From positions 1 through 34,770 of the IMG/VR virus record IMGVR_UViG_3300023110_000105: a stretch of DNA of 34,770 nucleotides; one strand, 5' to 3'. Both the position numbers and the translations under genes were made by a program. The notes under the pieces are model-generated. The model searched no databases. It had not been told where the DNA came from and worked only from the letters and a program-made list of their open reading frames with translations. Positions 16,796 to 24,996 of this stretch are shown piece after piece (position 1 is the stretch's first letter; each line of letters starts with the position of its first letter). The stretch comes from a virus.

Positions 16796-17389
16796 ATGAT
16801 TATAGGAATTTGCGGACTGATCGGTTCTGGTAAAGGAACTGTCGCTGACATATTGGTTGATCAAGGCTTTAAAAAAGTAAGTTTTGCTGACAAACTCAAA
16901 GACGGTGTAAGCACAATCTTTGGTTGGGATAGAGCAATGCTAGAAGGAGACACAGATGAGTCAAGACAATGGCGAGAACAGCCAGACGACTTTTGGTGTA
17001 ATGAAACGCAAATGGAAGTCACTCCTCGTTTGGTGCTTCAGTTATTTGGTACTGATTGCATGCGTGATGGGTTTTATGATGGAGTCTGGGTAAGCCTACT
17101 TAAAAAAACTATACTGGATAATCCGGGCAACTATGTTGTGCCTGATGTGCGTTTTGAAAATGAAATAGAAATGATTCGCAGTATTGGCGGCGAAGTTTGG
17201 GAAGTAAAACGCAACGGTGATCCTGAATGGCTAATTGAATATGAAACAACAGGTGTAGAACCAACAACAGTACATCCTAGCGAATGGCGCTGGATCAAAT
17301 CTAAAAAAGATGAAGTAATTACTAATGATGGTACACTAGCCGATCTTAATCGTCAGGTGTTAAGTCACCTCGGCGCCATCCCGTACTAA
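16796..17389 (+). CDS. gp1: Deoxynucleoside monophosphate kinase, T4 gene 1-like
   Basis: 197 residues. A P-loop starts almost at residue 1 (GICGLIGSGKGT, G7 to T15), followed by 'VDQGFKKVSFADKLK', the typical start of T4 gene 1-type kinases. 'LQLFGTDCMRDGFYDGVWV' and 'DVRFENEIEMIRSIGGEVW' (Asp-Val-Arg-Phe) are further marks. The enzyme phosphorylates dNMPs, including modified ones in T4, to dNDPs for phage DNA synthesis. AAGAGG precedes the ATG. It sits in the gp13 late transcript, so it may be made late as well. The last 44 bases overlap the convergent zinc-protein gene. Confidence 0.85.
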   Translation: MIIGICGLIGSGKGTVADILVDQGFKKVSFADKLKDGVSTIFGWDRAMLEGDTDESRQWREQPDDFWCNETQMEVTPRLVLQLFGTDCMRDGFYDGVWVSLLKKTILDNPGNYVVPDVRFENEIEMIRSIGGEVWEVKRNGDPEWLIEYETTGVEPTTVHPSEWRWIKSKKDEVITNDGTLADLNRQVLSHLGAIPY

Positions 17390-17675
17390 CTAATTCTGCA
17401 TTACAATTTAAACACACAGTCTTAAGATTGCTAGAATCAATATTGTTTAAATTGCCGTCAACATAAAATATAGTAACCTGACTTCTGATTACAGGCTTAA
17501 ATCCACAAGCCTCACAAACACGTTTTACCCTATATCCACTATCAACCCATAATGGCTTTACAGGCTTGTGTAACTTTAAGCACTGTTCACATCTACGCCT
17601 ATAGTAAATCTTATCGTCTTTTCGATAGTTTACTGCTTTTGGACGTTGTCCGCATATCTCACAAACCGGTCTCAT
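17346..17675 (-). CDS. Zinc-binding protein with degenerate HNH-like core
   Basis: 109 residues with four CxxC pairs: C5/C8, C29/C32, C54/C57 and C88/C91. The last 45 residues follow the HNH layout: 'YVDGNLNNIDSSNLKTVCLN' ending in C91, in which DGN, NN and NL are all kept, but the His-His normally before DGN is Phe70-Tyr71. So it may be a zinc protein derived from an HNH endonuclease and probably not a cutter. A role in DNA or RNA binding or regulation is inference. No Shine-Dalgarno is seen; GTTAAATA just upstream may be a weak late promoter. Its 3' end overlaps gp1 by 44 bases. Confidence 0.7.
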   Translation of the reverse strand: MRPVCEICGQRPKAVNYRKDDKIYYRRRCEQCLKLHKPVKPLWVDSGYRVKRVCEACGFKPVIRSQVTIFYVDGNLNNIDSSNLKTVCLNCNAELVSTGWRRGDLTPDD

Positions 17676-17680
17676 ACATG

Positions 17681-17688
17681 TATTTAAC
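17681..17688 (-). promoter_or_regulatory. Possible weak late promoter (GTTAAATA, minus)
   Basis: GTTAAATA on the minus strand is one base from the ATAAATA core. Its position would put +1 exactly at the A of the ATG (17675). The gene has no Shine-Dalgarno, so a leaderless transcript is possible. Confidence 0.35.
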
Positions 17689-17739
17689 GCGGACCTTTAA
17701 AGGGATTTGGTAAAACAGGTGTTTTTTAGGGTGGTTAGG

Positions 17740-17746
17740 ATAAATA
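17740..17746 (+). promoter_or_regulatory. Late promoter for gp18 (ATAAATA)
   Basis: GGATAAATATT, predicted start near 17752 and a 35-nt leader containing GATAAGGA before the ATG at 17787. Confidence 0.75.
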
Positions 17747-17786
17747 TTATATATAAAAAATCTTGTGAGAGATAAGGAACACAAAC

Positions 17787-20700
17787 ATGGCACTAATATC
17801 ACCAGGCGTAGAAGTTACAGTAATTGATGAAAGTAACTACTCACCATCAGCATTAGGCACAGTTGCTGCTATTGTAGTTGCAACAGCCCAAGACAAAACA
17901 AGCGGTACAGGATCAGGTACAGCATCAGGAACTACGGCAGCAAACGCAGGTAAGACTTTCTTAATCGGAAGCCAAAGAGAACTTACAGCAACATTTGGCA
18001 ATCCTACATTTTATAATACTGCAACAGGCTCGCCAATTAATGGTTACGAACTTAACGAATATGGCTTATTGGCTGCATATAGTTTACTAGGTGTAAGCAA
18101 CAGAGCATATGTTACAAGAGCAGATATTGACCTTGCAGAACTTGTTGCAAGTTCAAGTCGTCCTACAGGTAATCCTACAAATGGTACTGTTTGGTGGGAT
18201 GTAAGTAGCGATACACGTTGGGGTATTTTTGAATGGAATAAGTCAACTGGCGTATTTACAAACAAAATACCAACTGTAATCACAAGTACAACAGATTTAG
18301 TAGGCGGTGTTCCAAAGACTTCAATCGGTGCTATTGGTGATTATGCATTGGTTGCTACAAACACTAGTAATCCAGTTTACTACAAAAACCGTAGTAATGC
18401 ATGGGTATTAGTAGGTAGTGCAAGTTGGCAGATTTCACATGCTACAATTGCAGGCACAGTTGCAAGTCCAAGATTTACTAATGGTAACAGTATTACTATT
18501 AACGGCACAACTGTAACAATGGTTGGTAGTACCGTAACTGATCTTAAGACTAGTATTAACAATGCAAGTATAACAGGTGTTACAGCAGATGTACACAGTA
18601 ATAAGATTGAAATCTATGCAGACAGTACAGCAGTTGGTGTAGACAGTGTTGCTGACGGTAAGATTGTACTGGCAAATGCTTCAGGAACTATCCTTACAGA
18701 TGCAGGTTTGACTGCAGGCACATATACGGCTCCGGTTATTGCACAAGATCCTCACTACACTGTTCCAGCATGGAAGTCAACAGACACAGTAACTGGTACA
18801 GTAAATGTAGGTCGCCCAACAGGCAGTGTATGGGTTAAAACAACAGCAAGTAACAATGGTTTCTTAGCAGATGTAAGTACATACAGTACAAGCAATGCAG
18901 CATTTACTTCAGGTAGTGCACCAGCATATGAAAACGATCAAACTGCACTAAAGAACTTGGATACAACAGGCGGTAAAGACATTCCAACAGGTAGTTTTTA
19001 TGTACAGTATGATGTAAGTGAAAATGACACAGTTACTTATAAGTTGTTTAAGCGTTACAGTACAGGTGCATTGCAAGTTACAGGTACAGTAAATGATGCA
19101 AACCCACTTACTTCAAGTGAATCATTTACTATCCAAGCAAGTGCGGCTAACAGTACAACACTAACAAGTGCAGTCACAGTAACACTTAGTGGAACAAGTC
19201 TAGCAGACATGGCAAGTGACATTAACGGTGCTAACGTTGCTAACGTAAGTGCAAGTGTTAACAGTGCAGGTTACTTGGTTATTCAACACAGTCTAGGCGG
19301 TGTAATTGTAATGAAAGATACAAGTGGCACACCACTTGTAGATGCTGGTATTACTACAAGCATTACAACAAAACAAGTCCGTGCTGGTAACAATAGCGAT
19401 ATTATCCTAAGTAACTGGATTGCAGACACATATACTGCAAGTACAAGTGCTCCTAGTTCAAATCCAAGCGATGAAACTTATTGGTATAGTAGTGGATTTG
19501 AAGCAGACATCCTAGTACACGATGGTACAACTTGGAGAGGATATCAAAACATCACTGATACACGTGGTTATGCTCTTGGCGATACAAGTCCAGGTGGTGT
19601 AATTTTTAGTACTAGTGAACCAACTCTACAAAGCGATGACACTGCACTAGTAAATGGTGATTTGTGGATTGACACAAGTGACCTGGAAAACTATCCTGCA
19701 CTATACAGACGTCAAACTGTAGACGGAGAAGCACGTTGGGTAGCAATTGACAAGACAGACAATACAACAGAAAACGGTATTATCTTTGGTGATGCACGTT
19801 TTATGGGAGACGGCACAACAGATGTAGTCACTGGTACTATCCCAACAACCATAACACTACTAACAAGTGATTACTTGGATATTGATCGCCCAGATCCAAC
19901 AATTTATCCACGTGGTATGTTGCTATTCAATACACGTCGTAGCACATATAATGTGGTAGAATTTAGAAGTGATTACTTCTCACGCACTAACTTTAGTGAC
20001 ACAACACTTTATCCAACACTTCCAACAGAAACGGATGCATGGGTAACTGCAAGTGGCGATACCTTTGGACGCAAATCAGTGCGTAGAATTGTTACTAATG
20101 CAATGAAGAGCGCATTGGATTCTAGTACAGAATTGCGTGAAGATGCAAGGACCTTCAATGTAATTGCAGCTCCTGGATATCCAGAACTAATTAGTAACAT
20201 GGTAAGTCTAAATAACGATAGACGTAACACAGCATTTGTTGTTGGTGATAGTCCAATTAGACTTTCAGGTAGCAGTACTGCTATTGAAAACTGGGCTACA
20301 AACACAGCATCAGCAACTGATAATGGCGAAGATGGATTAGTAACTAGTGATGCATACTTGGGTGTGTTTTACCCAAGTGGTACAACAAATGACCTAAGTG
20401 GAAACACAGTGGTTGTTCCACCAAGTCATGCTGTATTGCGTACAATTGCAAGAAGTGATGATATTAGTTTCCCTTGGTTTGCACCAGCAGGAACACGTCG
20501 TGGACTAGTAGATAACGTTACAAGCATCGGTTATGTTAACAGCACTACTGGCGCTTTTGTAGTAGACAATGTGCGTGAAAGTTTAAGAGATACACTTTAT
20601 TCAAACAGAGTAAATCCAATTGCATTCTTTAACGGAAGTGGCATTCTTAACTACGGTAACAAGACTCGCGCCACAACTACTAGTGCATTAGATCGTATCA

Positions 20701-21032
20701 ATGTTGCAAGACTAGTTGGTTATCTAAGACGTCAACTACAAACTATTGCAACAGGATTTGTTTTTGAACCAAACGATAAAATTACCAGAGATGAACTAAA
20801 ACAACAAGTAGAACAGACACTTAATGATTTAGTTGCAAAGCGTGGTATATTTGACTATTTGGTAGTTTGCGATGAAACTAACAATACATCAGATCGTATA
20901 GATCGTAACGAACTATATGTTGACGTTGCTATTGAACCTGCAAAGGCTGCGGAATTTATCTTTATTCCAATCAGACTTAAGAATACAGGTGAAATTGCAA
21001 GCGGTAACATAGCGGCAGCAAGCACAGTCTAA
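17787..21032 (+). CDS. gp18: Tail sheath protein gp18
   Basis: 1,081 residues, much longer than T4 gp18 (659). The N-terminus 'ALISPGVEVTVIDESNYSPS' is the signature of T4-like sheath proteins, and the C-terminal part (RDELKQQVEQTLNDLVAKRG, 'DYLVVCDETNNTSDRIDRNE', 'AAEFIFIPIRLKNTG') is the conserved sheath core that slides during contraction. Between about residues 120 and 640 lies inserted, repetitive, Thr/Ser/Gly-rich sequence with four related phrases 'P...GTVWWDVSS', 'PTGSVWVKTT', 'PSDETYWYSS' and 'NGDLWIDTSD', probably surface domains on the outside of the sheath. It has its own late promoter and is followed by a strong terminator, so it forms a single-gene transcript, fitting its high demand. 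Confidence 0.93.
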   Translation: MALISPGVEVTVIDESNYSPSALGTVAAIVVATAQDKTSGTGSGTASGTTAANAGKTFLIGSQRELTATFGNPTFYNTATGSPINGYELNEYGLLAAYSLLGVSNRAYVTRADIDLAELVASSSRPTGNPTNGTVWWDVSSDTRWGIFEWNKSTGVFTNKIPTVITSTTDLVGGVPKTSIGAIGDYALVATNTSNPVYYKNRSNAWVLVGSASWQISHATIAGTVASPRFTNGNSITINGTTVTMVGSTVTDLKTSINNASITGVTADVHSNKIEIYADSTAVGVDSVADGKIVLANASGTILTDAGLTAGTYTAPVIAQDPHYTVPAWKSTDTVTGTVNVGRPTGSVWVKTTASNNGFLADVSTYSTSNAAFTSGSAPAYENDQTALKNLDTTGGKDIPTGSFYVQYDVSENDTVTYKLFKRYSTGALQVTGTVNDANPLTSSESFTIQASAANSTTLTSAVTVTLSGTSLADMASDINGANVANVSASVNSAGYLVIQHSLGGVIVMKDTSGTPLVDAGITTSITTKQVRAGNNSDIILSNWIADTYTASTSAPSSNPSDETYWYSSGFEADILVHDGTTWRGYQNITDTRGYALGDTSPGGVIFSTSEPTLQSDDTALVNGDLWIDTSDLENYPALYRRQTVDGEARWVAIDKTDNTTENGIIFGDARFMGDGTTDVVTGTIPTTITLLTSDYLDIDRPDPTIYPRGMLLFNTRRSTYNVVEFRSDYFSRTNFSDTTLYPTLPTETDAWVTASGDTFGRKSVRRIVTNAMKSALDSSTELREDARTFNVIAAPGYPELISNMVSLNNDRRNTAFVVGDSPIRLSGSSTAIENWATNTASATDNGEDGLVTSDAYLGVFYPSGTTNDLSGNTVVVPPSHAVLRTIARSDDISFPWFAPAGTRRGLVDNVTSIGYVNSTTGAFVVDNVRESLRDTLYSNRVNPIAFFNGSGILNYGNKTRATTTSALDRINVARLVGYLRRQLQTIATGFVFEPNDKITRDELKQQVEQTLNDLVAKRGIFDYLVVCDETNNTSDRIDRNELYVDVAIEPAKAAEFIFIPIRLKNTGEIASGNIAAASTV

Positions 21033-21048
21033 TAGAAATAAAAAAGAT

Positions 21049-21076
21049 ATGGGGGGTTGAATGCCCCCCATTTTTT
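21049..21076 (+). terminator. Rho-independent terminator after gp18
   Basis: Stem ATGGGGGG / CCCCCCAT (21049-21056 with 21064-21071), loop TTGAATG, then a T run to 21076. An A-rich tract before the stem means it could also work on the opposite strand. Confidence 0.9.
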
Positions 21077-21090
21077 ATGACTGGAAACAG

Positions 21091-21097
21091 ATAAATA
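21091..21097 (+). promoter_or_regulatory. Late promoter for gp19 (ATAAATA)
   Basis: CAGATAAATACTT lies 15 bases after the gp18 terminator. The predicted start is near 21103, with a 24-nt leader carrying AGGAG before the ATG at 21127. Confidence 0.75.
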
Positions 21098-21126
21098 CTT
21101 TTATAATTATATAGGAGCGAAACGAT

Positions 21127-21744
21127 ATGTCAGTTTCATCATTAACAAAATTTACAGTCCCTATTGATGGTGATCAAAGCGCAGCAAGTCAAGGCTTGTT
21201 GATGCCAAAACTTAGATATCGCTTTAGAGCGAGTTTTGAAAACTTTGGTATCAGTACACCACGCACAGAGCTAACCAAGCAAGTTATGAATATTACTCGT
21301 CCTTCAGTAACATTTGAAGAACAACAGATTGATATCTATAACAGTAAGGTTTATATTGTTGGTAAGCACACTTGGGATATGGTCACAGTTAATCTACGTG
21401 ATGATGTTAACGGCGCAGTCACTAAGTTGTGTGGAGAGCAAGTACAGAAGCAGTTTGACTTTATGGAGCAATCCAGTGCGGCATCAGGTATTGATTACAA
21501 GTTTATTACACGCTTTGAAGTCTTAGATGGCGGCAATGGTGCAAATGCACCATCAGTGCTTGAGACTTGGGAACTTTACGGTTGCTTTGTACAAAATATT
21601 AACTATAATGAATTGGATTATGCATCACAAGAACCAGCAATGGTTACAATGTCTATTAGATTTGACAATGCTGTACAGACACCACTAGGTGACGGCATTG
21701 GAGCATCAGTAGCCAGAGGTGCCGGAATAACTGTTACTGGCTAA
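21127..21744 (+). CDS. gp19: Tail tube protein gp19
   Basis: 205 residues, slightly longer than T4 gp19 (163). It follows gp18 as in T4. The tube fold is visible: an Arg-rich first strand 'PKLRYRFRASFENFG', a long beta hairpin 'EEQQIDIYNSKVYIVGKHTW', the 'VTVNLRDDVNGAV' strand, and the closing 'ETWELYGCFVQNINYNELDY' with 'PAMVTMSIRFDNAVQT'. The hexameric tube it forms is the DNA channel inside the sheath. It is separately promoted and terminated from gp18 but runs on into the next gene after 12 bases. Confidence 0.88.
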   Translation: MSVSSLTKFTVPIDGDQSAASQGLLMPKLRYRFRASFENFGISTPRTELTKQVMNITRPSVTFEEQQIDIYNSKVYIVGKHTWDMVTVNLRDDVNGAVTKLCGEQVQKQFDFMEQSSAASGIDYKFITRFEVLDGGNGANAPSVLETWELYGCFVQNINYNELDYASQEPAMVTMSIRFDNAVQTPLGDGIGASVARGAGITVTG

Positions 21745-21756
21745 TAGGAGCATTCC

Positions 21757-23085
21757 ATGGCTAGTGTAAATCCACTACTCTCACCTATCACACAAGGCGA
21801 AACAGTGCGTGACTACAAACATGCGTCACGCACTTTTGTTGATAATAATTTTGAACTACAACCACGTTACAGCAATCTGTTTCATGTTGTGTTTGAGTTT
21901 ACGCCAGAAGCTGCTACACTTTTCGATACAGTAGAGCAACTAGAGATGCCATTGTTGGTGAAAAGTATTGACTTGCCGACATACAGCATAGATGTGCAAA
22001 CACATAATCAATATAATCGAAAGGTTCAAAGTCATCATAGTTGGAACTATACACCAGTAAATGTAGTGTTTCATGACGATGCAAAGGAACTTATCAGAAA
22101 TATGTGGCACAAGTATTATATCTATTATAATGCTGATCCTACATATGACCAGGGAACTAATGCATACACAGCATATGACAAGTACAGTGATCGTGTGCAA
22201 CAACAGTGGGGTTTACAGCGCGGCAATAAACGCTTCTTTAAGAGCATAAAAATATACAGTATGCATAACCATAGGTTTGCAGAGTACACACTTATTAATC
22301 CTATTATTACTGCTTTCAATCATGATACACATGCTTATGCAAACGGCAGTTTAATGCAACATACTATGCAATTGGCTTACGAGACTGTAAAATACGCTAC
22401 TGGATTTGTAAATGATATTACACCTCGAGGATTTGGTGATATACATTATGACGTAGAAACTAGTGATATAAGTGATCATCTAGATGATAATCAAGCATTT
22501 GTAAATGGTAGTTTGCAAGATATACAAGGTACAGTCCCTCAAGATTTATTTCAAGGCAATGTAATTGGTGTAATCAAAGATGCTGACGTTGTTTATAATC
22601 AAACTAAACCAATGACTGGTAGCAGTATATTACAGGACACATTTGGTATTGTGTTAAATAATGCTCTCACAGGCAAGAAACTAAGTAGCAATATTCTAGT
22701 GCCAGTTACTGGCAAAGTAGAACAAGTGTTTGCCGGTGTTAGTGGCGATATTACAGACGGTATTATCAATACAGTGGGCGGCTATTTGCCTAATAAACAA
22801 GGTAATACCGTTAGTGGGTATAATGGTGCAGTAAAACTAAACGCAGCAACTGGAGTAATAAAAACACAAAACCAAAGTATACAAGTTGTTAACAGTGCAC
22901 CAGAACCGGCACTAACTACAGATAAAGGAAATGCAACTAGTATTCCAAGTAAAACTGGAGCAATTAGTAATCCAAGTAAAATAAGTGATACAAAACAAAC
23001 TAAAGTAACAACATCACAAAGTGACACAAAGAAACAGTTTGGTTACAATCAAGATACATTTGGTTTTGAAACAGACACTCCGTAG
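21757..23085 (+). CDS. Second tail-tube-fold protein (tube or baseplate-tube junction)
   Basis: 442 residues, AGGAG before the ATG. The first ~230 residues repeat the gp19 layout: 'PRYSNLFHVVFEFTPEA', then 'LLVKSIDLPTYSIDVQTHNQ', 'HHSWNYTPVNVVFHDDAKEL' with 'MWHKYY', and 'AEYTLINPIITAFNHD' ending 'TMQLAYETVKY'. The C-terminal ~200 residues are low-complexity, Ser/Thr/Asn/Lys-rich (for example NPSKISDTKQTKVTTSQSD). In T4 the proteins with tube-like folds besides gp19 are gp48 and gp54, which start the tube on the baseplate, so this may be their functional counterpart; that assignment is inference. Transcribed with gp19. Confidence 0.65.
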   Translation: MASVNPLLSPITQGETVRDYKHASRTFVDNNFELQPRYSNLFHVVFEFTPEAATLFDTVEQLEMPLLVKSIDLPTYSIDVQTHNQYNRKVQSHHSWNYTPVNVVFHDDAKELIRNMWHKYYIYYNADPTYDQGTNAYTAYDKYSDRVQQQWGLQRGNKRFFKSIKIYSMHNHRFAEYTLINPIITAFNHDTHAYANGSLMQHTMQLAYETVKYATGFVNDITPRGFGDIHYDVETSDISDHLDDNQAFVNGSLQDIQGTVPQDLFQGNVIGVIKDADVVYNQTKPMTGSSILQDTFGIVLNNALTGKKLSSNILVPVTGKVEQVFAGVSGDITDGIINTVGGYLPNKQGNTVSGYNGAVKLNAATGVIKTQNQSIQVVNSAPEPALTTDKGNATSIPSKTGAISNPSKISDTKQTKVTTSQSDTKKQFGYNQDTFGFETDTP

Positions 23086-23093
23086 GATTAGAT

Positions 23094-23465
23094 ATGGCGC
23101 AATCAACAAACTTACCAATCATTAATCCGCAAGATAATTTTGATCAAAGAGTACAAGATTACTTTGCTAACTATTTCAACGATCCAATACAAATGACGGA
23201 TCAAGAATACGAATATGCGAAAGCATTCTTTGTAAAAAGAACAACAAACGAAGAAGCTGCGGCAGCACTCACAGCGGCTACTATTGAAGCCGCTAATAGA
23301 CTTAATGTATACATTGTAGATATAATTGAAGAGTTTGAAAACAGTACAAATTTAAAAAGTGCAATACCTACATTCTTAAACCTTAGTAGAAATTCAAGTA
23401 GTTTACTAGGTTACGAACAAAACATACAACCAAACGAAAACATCAAACGACAAGTGGAGGCTTAA
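23094..23465 (+). CDS. Small conserved-looking structural-region protein, unknown
   Basis: 123 residues. After an extended N-terminus comes 'VQDYFANYFNDP' and then a helical domain with 'AKAFFVKRTTNEEAAAALTA' and a closing 'LNLSRNSSSLLGY'. This outline (FF.KRT, A-rich helix, LN..R..SS.LG) is one I associate with short proteins lying beside tail and head genes in marine T4-likes; no function is known to me. Its end supplies the GGAGG for the next gene, only one base away, so the two are probably translated together. Confidence 0.65.
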   Translation: MAQSTNLPIINPQDNFDQRVQDYFANYFNDPIQMTDQEYEYAKAFFVKRTTNEEAAAALTAATIEAANRLNVYIVDIIEEFENSTNLKSAIPTFLNLSRNSSSLLGYEQNIQPNENIKRQVEA

Positions 23466-23466
23466 A

Positions 23467-23907
23467 GTGTTTAGCCGTAACAAATATGCAAACGGTTTAT
23501 ACACAGTAAAGAATCCAGGAAAGTATAGTGGTAATAAAGATCCTCGATATCGCAGTGCCTGGGAACATGCGTTTATGCGTTTCTGCGATAATCATCCTAG
23601 TGTTATAAGTTGGGCAAGTGAAGCAATACAAATACCTTATCGTAATCCTCTAACAGGTAAAGGTACTGTATATGTGCCAGATTTTGTTGTAGTATATCAA
23701 AACAAACAAGGTCAGAAACATGCCGAACTCATTGAAATTAAACCTAAAGCACAGACCGTGCTTACTGAAAAGACTCGAGAAAAAGAGAAACTTGCTATTG
23801 CAATTAACCATGCAAAGTGGGAAGCGGCAGCAAAGTGGGCAAAACACAAAGGTCTTCGCTTTCGTGTAGTCACCGAAGACGATATATTTCACAACGGAAA
23901 ACGCTAG
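23467..23907 (+). CDS. gp4: Head completion protein gp4, PD-(D/E)XK fold
   Basis: 146 residues, GTG start preceded by GTGGAGG at the end of the upstream gene. The core 'YRSAWEHAFMRFCDNHPSVI' followed by 'SWASEAIQIPYRNPLTGK', 'YVPDFVVVY' and 'HAELIEIKPKAQT' is that of T4 gp4 (gp50/65) head completion proteins. The residues E34, D72, E90 and K92 fit a TnsA/PD-(D/E)XK nuclease site, so nuclease action on packaged DNA ends is possible. In T4, gp4 acts with gp2 after packaging to make the head ready for tail joining. The gene is intact and of normal length. Confidence 0.82.
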   Translation: MFSRNKYANGLYTVKNPGKYSGNKDPRYRSAWEHAFMRFCDNHPSVISWASEAIQIPYRNPLTGKGTVYVPDFVVVYQNKQGQKHAELIEIKPKAQTVLTEKTREKEKLAIAINHAKWEAAAKWAKHKGLRFRVVTEDDIFHNGKR

Positions 23908-23919
23908 TACTAAGTACTA
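23905..23919. repeat. Short perfect inverted repeat at end of gp4
   Basis: TAGTACT-A-AGTACTA begins at the gp4 stop codon and lies 30 bases before the ATG of the next gene. The one-base centre makes it a poor RNA hairpin; it looks more like a dyad protein site or chance. Confidence 0.4.
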
Positions 23920-23949
23920 TTGCAATATTATTTTTAAGGAGTGTTGTCA

Positions 23950-24987
23950 ATGTTAATAGACATTGTGGCTAATAAACCATTTCATACATTTTATCTAGAG
24001 GATCTTAAAGAAAATAAGATCGACTTTGAGTTAGGCAAACAGTTTGATTTAGCAGAAGGCTGGTATAAACTTGTGATCGAGTATCCTGGAAGTAAACTTA
24101 AAATCCAAGATATACGCTTGAACGATATAGATTTAAGTTTTAATGGTATGCTATATACAGGCTGGTTTCAGCCCGTGTCAGGCGAAAGAACAAGTCCAGG
24201 TACTACACTTTATACCCAAGGTCAATATGAAATCTGGGTGCATACAAATACTGGAGTGCTTTACAGTGAAATATACGAAAGTATTCTAATAGAGGATATT
24301 GGAACGAACTTGTTTGAAAAATACATGCACACAGTAGACAAACCACTGAATATTATCGGCGAAGGCTATCCAAGTACTGTCAAAGGATTTTTTGAACATG
24401 GTCATGGTCCTAAATGGTGGAGGAAAGACAGCATTGTTACACCTTACAAAAGTCTAGACAGTAGTGTTATTGCAGATATTGATAAAAACAAAGTGCATGA
24501 AGAAATGCAAAGCATGTGTGAGTATATAACAGACAGTAAGTATTGGGCATTTCCTGCGCCCGGAGAAACTATCAAAGGCGGTAGAGTAAGTGCAAGAAGT
24601 AGTCCATATTTGCCTTACACAGAATTAGATGATGTGCCTGGAGAAGAACTTAAGAAACTATGTGAATGCATTGGACTAAAACGTTTGTTATGTATTACAT
24701 TACAAACGCAGTATCCAGGCGAAGCATTTCAACCGCATGTGGATGAACACAAAGAAATAGAAACCAAACACAATATGCAAGGTGCATGTAGTTTTGTATT
24801 GGATCTTAGCGACAACAGCGATGGTCATTGTTTTAAAGTTGCAAAAGCAGGACTAATTCCTATAGAACATGGTACGTTTTTCAACTTTAACTATTGTCAT
24901 GCAACATATAATAACAGCGAAATAGTTAGACCTTTGGCAATACTATTTGGAGAAAGGGACAGAGATATAAATTGGTATCTCAACTAG
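23950..24987 (+). CDS. 2-oxoglutarate/Fe(II)-dependent oxygenase-like protein
   Basis: 345 residues from the ATG at 23950; AAGGAG at 23936-23941 fits this start, while the in-frame GTG at 23941 overlaps that site. The C-terminal third has the iron and 2-oxoglutarate triad of the double-stranded beta-helix fold: His263-Val-Asp265 (QPHVDEH), His317 (NFNYCHATYNN) and Arg327 (VRPLAILFGE), ten residues after the second His as usual. The first ~150 residues form a separate beta-rich domain (LAEGWYKLVIEYPGSKLKIQ). Such enzymes hydroxylate proteins or nucleotides; the substrate here is unknown. It lies between gp4 and gp16, so a virion protein or DNA target is possible. Confidence 0.65.
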   Translation: MLIDIVANKPFHTFYLEDLKENKIDFELGKQFDLAEGWYKLVIEYPGSKLKIQDIRLNDIDLSFNGMLYTGWFQPVSGERTSPGTTLYTQGQYEIWVHTNTGVLYSEIYESILIEDIGTNLFEKYMHTVDKPLNIIGEGYPSTVKGFFEHGHGPKWWRKDSIVTPYKSLDSSVIADIDKNKVHEEMQSMCEYITDSKYWAFPAPGETIKGGRVSARSSPYLPYTELDDVPGEELKKLCECIGLKRLLCITLQTQYPGEAFQPHVDEHKEIETKHNMQGACSFVLDLSDNSDGHCFKVAKAGLIPIEHGTFFNFNYCHATYNNSEIVRPLAILFGERDRDINWYLN

Positions 24988-24996
24988 GAAAATATT

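Noticed and set aside
23941-23949. GTG start three codons upstream in the oxygenase gene
   Set aside because: The GTG overlaps the AAGGAG ribosome site, which is correctly spaced for the ATG at 23950.
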